Source of the DNA: Bryobacteraceae bacterium
GTDB taxonomy: Bacteria > Acidobacteriota > Terriglobia > Bryobacterales > Bryobacteraceae
DNA: 37,165 nucleotides
Assembly: GCA_017883415.1 (NCBI GenBank)
Contig: JADGNR010000005.1
Location: 1 to 37,165, forward strand
Reading direction: 5' to 3'
Position numbers and translations under genes: made by a program. Of the stretch, positions 33,124 to 37,165 are shown piece by piece; the first letter of the stretch is position 1, and every line of letters starts with the position of its first letter. The notes beneath the pieces are model-generated. The model did no database searches and was not told the DNA's origin. It worked only from the letters and a program-made list of their open reading frames with translations.

Positions 33124-33410
33124 TGTCTGAGTATTTCCTCCTGGCGTCAGCCACCAGCCGACGAATGCCAATTTCAAGCTGGTCTAAATTTACCGCAGCG
33201 GCAAAAAGCGTCAACTATCTTGTCGGCGAATTTCGTAGAAATACTAAGTCTTCTAGTACCAAAACAGTACGGGTAGTCCTATTATCTATAGCTATTTAGG
33301 TGGACAACGGTGGCAAATAATTCCAATGTAATTTAGATCGATTCTTATTTGCGGGGTACGGGAATCTAGTACCCCCTATTCCTCCGGGAAATAGGTCGAT
33401 CTGGGCCAAC
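33124..33410. promoter_or_regulatory. AT-rich divergent control region with nested palindromes
   Basis: Base composition drops sharply from the surrounding GC-rich DNA. GGGGTAC (33353-33359) and GTACCCC (33369-33375) form a perfect inverted repeat. Around it, AGATCGA (33335-33341) and TCGATCT (33396-33402), extending imperfectly through TCTTATTT/AAATAGG, form a second nested pair just before the HTH gene's ATG (33411). Two CTAGTACC copies (near 33254 and 33366) and ATAGCTAT (near 33289) add further symmetry. This looks like an autoregulated operator region for the adjacent HTH protein. Confidence 0.6.
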
Positions 33411-33656
33411 ATGAACTTCCACGAGCTCCTGCGGCGTTTCACCGGGCACCTCAGGGAGCGGGTGCGAAGCGGTGAAGTGAGTGAGCGAAGACTGGCCCGG
33501 CTGACCGGTGTGTCCCAACCCCACCTGCACCATGTTCTAGGGGCCAAACGGCAACTTTCGATGGATAAGGCCGATGAAATGCTGCGCCGGCTGCACATGG
33601 ACATACTGGATCTGATTGAGCCCCGAGAGATGATCGAGTGGCGGCGCCGGCATTGA
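33411..33656 (+). CDS. Small helix-turn-helix DNA-binding protein (XRE-like)
   Basis: This 81-residue protein has a Cro/C1-type helix-turn-helix spanning about residues 25-65: VSERRLARLTGVSQPHLHHV and LGAKRQLSMDKADEMLRRLH, preceded by an amphipathic helix. It probably represses or activates nearby genes. Palindromes directly upstream suggest autoregulation. No standard ribosome binding site is visible before ATG 33411, so translation may be leaderless or weak. The gene faces the cysteine-rich unknown. Confidence 0.75.
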   Translation: MNFHELLRRFTGHLRERVRSGEVSERRLARLTGVSQPHLHHVLGAKRQLSMDKADEMLRRLHMDILDLIEPREMIEWRRRH

Positions 33657-33710
33657 TGGGGCCGCCGCCCGGCGGCTGTATGCTGGAATGGTAAACAGGA
33701 GGCTTAGGAG

Positions 33711-34244
33711 TTGGGCCGATCGGCAAATCGGGTGCAGGCTGGGGACGCGCGGTTGACGCGGCTGGCGGAGAGCATCGACGCGTTGGTGGAGAAGGACGAA
33801 TGCGTGCTGCTTCGCAACCGCGAGATGGCCGCCATCCGCAAAGCCGCGGCGGCGGAAGTGTACGGAGTCTGCTCGGATTTCGTGGATTCCCTGAACCGCC
33901 TGCTCAGGCGCGGCGAAGTGGCGCTCGATCCGGGGCGGGCGCCGTTCGACGAGAATTCCGCCAACCTGATCCAGATCAACGTGCGCGGGCGGATTCTTCA
34001 GGTGGCGTTCGAAGCCACTCCGGAACTCATATGCACCGAGGACTTTCGCATTCCCTACACGCTGCAGGGCACCGTCCGCGCGTTCAACCAGGATCTGCTG
34101 GACAAGGACCTCATCGAGGAGCAGCTCATCTTCTACACCGTGGAAAAGGAGAGAAGGGCCTGGCGGTTCTTCGATGCGCGCACCTATCGTTCCGGCCCTT
34201 TCGACCAGGAATATCTCGTCGCTCTCATGGAGCAACTGGTCTGA
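33711..34244 (+). CDS. Conserved-looking cytoplasmic protein, function unknown (TTG start)
   Basis: This 177-residue protein has no signal or membrane helix. The TTG at 33711 is supported by AGGAGG ending 8 bases upstream. Residues ~15-65 form a charged helix (LAESIDALVEKDECVLLRNREMA in part), possibly a coiled coil. The remainder is a mixed domain with IQINVRGRILQVAFEATPEL, EDFRIPYTLQGTVRAFNQDL and IFYTVEKERRAWRFFD. It resembles no family I can name. It lies 54 bp after the HTH gene on the same strand. The family A copy 3 repeat follows it. Confidence 0.55.
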   Translation: MGRSANRVQAGDARLTRLAESIDALVEKDECVLLRNREMAAIRKAAAAEVYGVCSDFVDSLNRLLRRGEVALDPGRAPFDENSANLIQINVRGRILQVAFEATPELICTEDFRIPYTLQGTVRAFNQDLLDKDLIEEQLIFYTVEKERRAWRFFDARTYRSGPFDQEYLVALMEQLV

Positions 34245-34259
34245 GTGAACAAACGATTC

Positions 34260-34321
34260 ACCGCCGAGGCGCGGAGGCGCCGAGAAAATGGCCACGATTT
34301 CTTGCTCGGCGTCTCGGCGGT
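34260..34321. repeat. Inverted-repeat element, family A copy 3 (expanded arm)
   Basis: The right arm CTCGGCGTCTCGGCGGT (34305-34321) differs from copies 1 and 2 by one base. The left arm (34260-34284) has an extra 8-base CGCCGAGG-type unit, reading CGCCGAGG, CGCGGAGG, CGCCGAG in tandem. The element separates two convergent genes and could fold in either transcript. Confidence 0.8.
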
Positions 34322-34326
34322 GAACG

Positions 34327-35172
34327 CTAGGACTTCTTGGATTTCTTCAGGGCATTTTGTATTTTCGCGGCCAGGGCCTTGGTCTCCTTGGAATCGGGCA
34401 CGCTCTTGAGGGCATCCTGGGCGCGCTGGCAGAAGATTTCCAGTTTCTGAGGTTCGTCCAGCTTGTCGCGGGTATAGAGCTGCGACTCGTTGTAGAGCGC
34501 CTCGGCCATGGCCATGAAGAAGGCCGCGCGGGGCACGGCGGCGTCGGGACTCTTGAGGATCTCCTGGGCTTTGGCGGTGTCGTCCGGAGCGCCGGCCGCG
34601 CGGCACGCCATCAGCAGGACGCCCCGCTCGACCGACTGCTTCTGCGCGGTCTCTATCTCGGCGGCGGAAATCAGGACGCCGCCGGCCGCCTTCAGCAGCG
34701 CCGGCACCTGGGTGGCACTGCCGCGCGGATATCCGAACGCCAGCGGGACGGGGCCTTCCTTCAACATGCCGATCTTGCCGAAGTCCTCCGCGAACTGGAG
34801 CGCCAGCCGGTTGGCGAAGCCGCGGGAATCGGAGGTCAACTTTCGATACGCCGAGGCGTTGGCTTTGTTCGCGCGGGCGCCCATGGCGTAATCGTCGCCC
34901 ATTTCCAGATAGCCCGCTGCCATTCCGGAAGAGAGGACGAGCGACCAGGGCAGGGCGCGCGCCGTGTAGTCGTTATTATTCGCCAGGATGTGATCCAAAT
35001 GCTCCACCGTCTTCATGTAATCGCCCTCCGCGGAGGTTTCCCTGGCGGCTTGCCAGTAAAACGCGGGAGTGCCTTTTTCCGGCCCGGCGGGCGCGGAAGA
35101 ACAGGATGACAGGACCAGGAACACCGAAACGGGCGCCAGGAGCGCCACCGAATGCGTCGCAGTGAGGAACAT
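34327..35172 (-). CDS. Predicted lipoprotein with helical repeats
   Basis: This 281-residue protein has a lipoprotein signal peptide ending in LVLSSCSS (lipobox LSSC, modified Cys at residue 24), so it is anchored in a membrane facing the periplasm. GGAGG lies 6 bases before ATG 35172. The mature protein is helix-rich with Ala-Leu patterns resembling tetratricopeptide-like repeats (YWQAARETSAEGDYMKTVEH and ALYNESQLYTRDKLDEPQKL) and a lysine-rich C-terminus. Function unknown; it may be a scaffold. Its start is 70 bp from the end of fabG, on the same strand. Confidence 0.68.
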   Translation of the reverse strand: MFLTATHSVALLAPVSVFLVLSSCSSAPAGPEKGTPAFYWQAARETSAEGDYMKTVEHLDHILANNNDYTARALPWSLVLSSGMAAGYLEMGDDYAMGARANKANASAYRKLTSDSRGFANRLALQFAEDFGKIGMLKEGPVPLAFGYPRGSATQVPALLKAAGGVLISAAEIETAQKQSVERGVLLMACRAAGAPDDTAKAQEILKSPDAAVPRAAFFMAMAEALYNESQLYTRDKLDEPQKLEIFCQRAQDALKSVPDSKETKALAAKIQNALKKSKKS

Positions 35173-35242
35173 CCATTGCCTCCGATTGGAGTGTTACCAC
35201 AGCGAAACGCCGGATGCAAGGGTGCCCGCCGGAATCCCCGGC

Positions 35243-35977
35243 CTACATGTACATGCCGCCGTTTACCGCCAGCACGAGCCCGGTAATGTACGACGCATCT
35301 TCGCTCGCCAGGAACTTCACCGCGGCGGCAATGTCTTCCGGCTTGCCCATGCGGGCGAGCGGAATCGAGGCCAGCATCTTCTGTTTGAGCTCCTCGGGGA
35401 GGTCCTTGGTCATATCGGTGGCGATGTAGCCCGGCGCTACCGCGTTCACGGTGATGCCGCGGCTGCCCAGTTCCTGCGCCAGCGCCTTGGTGAGCCCGAT
35501 CAGGCCCGCCTTGGAAGCCGCGTAGTTCGCCTGTCCCGCGCTGCCGGCCTGTCCCACCACCGAGGAGATATTGATGATGCGCCCCCAGCGGTTCCGCATC
35601 ATGCCGGGGAGCACCTGTTGGACGGCCCGGAAGGCGCCTGCGAGGTTGACGTCGAGCACCAGGTCCCAGTCGGCCTGCTTCATGCGCACCGCGAGGCCAT
35701 CGCGCGTGATGCCCGCGTTGTTCACCAGCACATCGATGCGGCCCTTATCCTTCAGCGCCCTGGCGAATCCCTCCTTGACCGAGTCGGCGGAGGTCAGGTC
35801 GAGATTCAAGGTCATCGCCTCTCCGCTGCAGGCGCGGATTTCGGTGGCCACTTCCTCGTTCTTCTCGATTTCAGGCGATGCCACCACGATGTCGAAGCCG
35901 GCGCGGCACAGGGCCAGCGCCGTCGCCCGTCCGATTCCGCGGCTCGAGCCGGTAATGAACGCAACTCGATTGAACAT
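35243..35977 (-). CDS. fabG: 3-oxoacyl-[acyl-carrier-protein] reductase
   Basis: This is a 244-residue short-chain dehydrogenase. TGSSRGIG (9-16) binds NADP(H), NNAG lies at 86-89, and the catalytic set is Asn111, Ser139 (INISSVVG), Tyr152 and Lys156 (YAASK). AINAVAPGYI-type TVNAVAPGYIATDM and the C-terminal ITGLVLAVNGGMYM are characteristic of FabG, the beta-ketoacyl-ACP reductase of fatty-acid elongation. GAGGAG lies just before ATG 35977. No other fab gene is adjacent, so a role in another reductive pathway cannot be excluded. It diverges from the ubiD-family gene across 43 bp. Confidence 0.88.
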   Translation of the reverse strand: MFNRVAFITGSSRGIGRATALALCRAGFDIVVASPEIEKNEEVATEIRACSGEAMTLNLDLTSADSVKEGFARALKDKGRIDVLVNNAGITRDGLAVRMKQADWDLVLDVNLAGAFRAVQQVLPGMMRNRWGRIINISSVVGQAGSAGQANYAASKAGLIGLTKALAQELGSRGITVNAVAPGYIATDMTKDLPEELKQKMLASIPLARMGKPEDIAAAVKFLASEDASYITGLVLAVNGGMYM

Positions 35978-36020
35978 TCTTTCTCCTCAGGATGGACTGG
36001 ATTAAACTCAATCATAGCGT

Positions 36021-37165
36021 ATGGCTTACCGCGATCTGCGCGACTTCATCGGCGCGCTGGAGGAAAATCGGGAACTGCGGCGCATCGCCGTGGAGGTGGA
36101 TCCCATACTGGAGATCGCCGAATTCGCCGACCGCGCCGTGAAGCAGGGCGGGCCCGCGCTGCTGTTTGAGAGGCCCAAGGGCTACGCCACGCCGGTGCTC
36201 ATCAATGCCTTCGGGTCCATGCGCAGGATGGAGATCGCGCTCGAAGTGGCGTCGGTGGAAGAGATTGCCGGGCGCATCGTGGAGTTTCTGGAAATGCGGA
36301 TGCCCGAAGGCCTCATCGGCAAGCTCAAAATGCTGCCCAAACTGGCGGAAGTGGGCGCGTTCTTCCCGCGCACGGTGGCCCGCGGCGCGTGCCAGGAAGT
36401 GGTCCGCACCAGCGGGTTTTCCCTGCTGGATTACCCCGTGCTGCAATGCTGGCCGGAAGACGGCGGGCGCTACATCACGCTGCCGTTGGTGTTTTCGCGC
36501 AACCCCGACTCGGGCAAGCGCAATTGCGGCATGTACCGCATGCAGGTATTCGACGAGCGCACCGCCGGCATGCACTGGCAGACCCACAAACAGGGCGCCG
36601 AGCACTACCGCCGCATGGAGCGCCACGGCCGCAAGCGCATGGATGTGGCCGTGGCCATCGGCGCCGACCCCGCCACCATGTATTCCGCCATTCTGCCGCT
36701 GCCGCCCGATCTCGACGAGATGATAATCGCCGGGTTCCTGCGCCAGAGCCCGGTGGAGATGGTGAAGTGCCAGACCTGCGACCTGGAAGTGCCCGGCAAC
36801 GCCGAAATCGTACTCGAAGGCTATGTCGAGCTGGGCGAACTGCGCACCGAGGGCCCCTTCGGCGACCACACCGGTTTCTATTCGCTGGCCGACGAGTATC
36901 CGGTATTCCACGTGGTGTGCGTCACCGGGCGCGCGGACCCGATTTACGCCACCACCATCGTCGGCCCGCCGCCCATGGAGGACTACTACATGGGCAAGGC
37001 CATCGAGCGCATCTTTCTCCCGCTGATGCGGCTGCAATTGCCCGAGGTGCGCGACATCGCCATGCCCGCCGAAGGCATCTTCCATAACCTGATTCTGGTT
37101 TCCATCCGCAAGTCGTATCCCGGCCACGCGCGCAAAGTGATGCACTCCATCTGGGGCACCGGCCA
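36021..37165 (+). CDS. UbiD-family prenylated-FMN-dependent decarboxylase (truncated by window edge)
   Basis: The frame from ATG 36021 (MAYRDLRDFIGALEENRELR) runs 381 codons to the window end without a stop; UbiD proteins are usually 480-500 residues, so about 100 residues are missing. Family marks are DYPVLQCWPEDGGRYITLPL, NCGMYRMQVFDERTAGMHWQ, and EGPFGDHTGFYS, which holds an acidic catalytic residue near prenyl-FMN. It would decarboxylate an aromatic or unsaturated acid such as 4-hydroxy-3-polyprenylbenzoate, for ubiquinone or menaquinone synthesis. No ubiX is visible here. It is divergent from fabG. Confidence 0.9.
   Translation, partial: MAYRDLRDFIGALEENRELRRIAVEVDPILEIAEFADRAVKQGGPALLFERPKGYATPVLINAFGSMRRMEIALEVASVEEIAGRIVEFLEMRMPEGLIGKLKMLPKLAEVGAFFPRTVARGACQEVVRTSGFSLLDYPVLQCWPEDGGRYITLPLVFSRNPDSGKRNCGMYRMQVFDERTAGMHWQTHKQGAEHYRRMERHGRKRMDVAVAIGADPATMYSAILPLPPDLDEMIIAGFLRQSPVEMVKCQTCDLEVPGNAEIVLEGYVELGELRTEGPFGDHTGFYSLADEYPVFHVVCVTGRADPIYATTIVGPPPMEDYYMGKAIERIFLPLMRLQLPEVRDIAMPAEGIFHNLILVSIRKSYPGHARKVMHSIWGTG

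Overview
The window looks like chromosomal DNA from a GC-rich acidobacterium of the Bryobacterales/Solibacter type. This is inferred from: a secreted glycosidase ending in a TIGR03437-like domain (a C-terminal domain best known from Solibacter); an SBBP/DUF7948-type surface protein; a PEP-CTERM protein; an ECF sigma factor abutting a Ser/Thr kinase with a tetratricopeptide-rich C-terminus; and many small inverted-repeat elements. No rRNA, tRNA, CRISPR array, integrase or transposase gene was recognised.

Layout. 1-3806: three secreted or surface proteins (a truncated SBBP-type protein, a GH10 xylanase-like enzyme, a PEP-CTERM protein), each preceded by a copy of the same ~38-bp motif pointing toward it. 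3966-7067: ECF sigma factor plus membrane Ser/Thr kinase. 7079-11763: two divergent pairs, an SGNH hydrolase with a 2OG-Fe(II) oxygenase (minus) and a family 2 glycosyltransferase with a B12-type radical SAM protein (plus). 11810-14193: a secreted class C beta-lactamase-like hydrolase, then a decayed BrnT-like toxin fragment overlapping an intact CopG-type antitoxin.

14210-19643: a branched-chain amino acid operon, ilvB-ilvN-ilvC-cimA, preceded by a classical transcription attenuator. The attenuator has a 25-residue leader peptide with 11 Ile/Val/Leu codons, an 8-bp candidate antiterminator pairing and a hairpin followed by eight T. CimA implies that isoleucine can be made from pyruvate via citramalate, and Ile is the commonest residue in the leader. 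19699-20592: two small proteins of unknown function.

20598-28551 (minus strand): a tightly packed nine-gene run with an AhpD-like protein, rlmB, ggt, a sugar isomerase-like TIM barrel, asnS, a DUF1844 protein, a PhnP-like metallohydrolase, ribF and a TerC-family membrane protein. 28830-37165: a secreted protein with a HEISE motif, a Nudix hydrolase, a NifU/SufU-like scaffold, an HPt protein, a YdjM-like membrane protein, a cysteine-rich unknown facing a small HTH gene across an AT-rich region with nested palindromes, an unknown TTG-started protein, a lipoprotein, fabG and a truncated ubiD-family decarboxylase.

At least four families of short inverted repeats sit in the intergenic gaps. The strongest single finds are the ilv attenuator, the three-copy upstream motif, the broken toxin-antitoxin pair and the HTH gene's palindromic control region.
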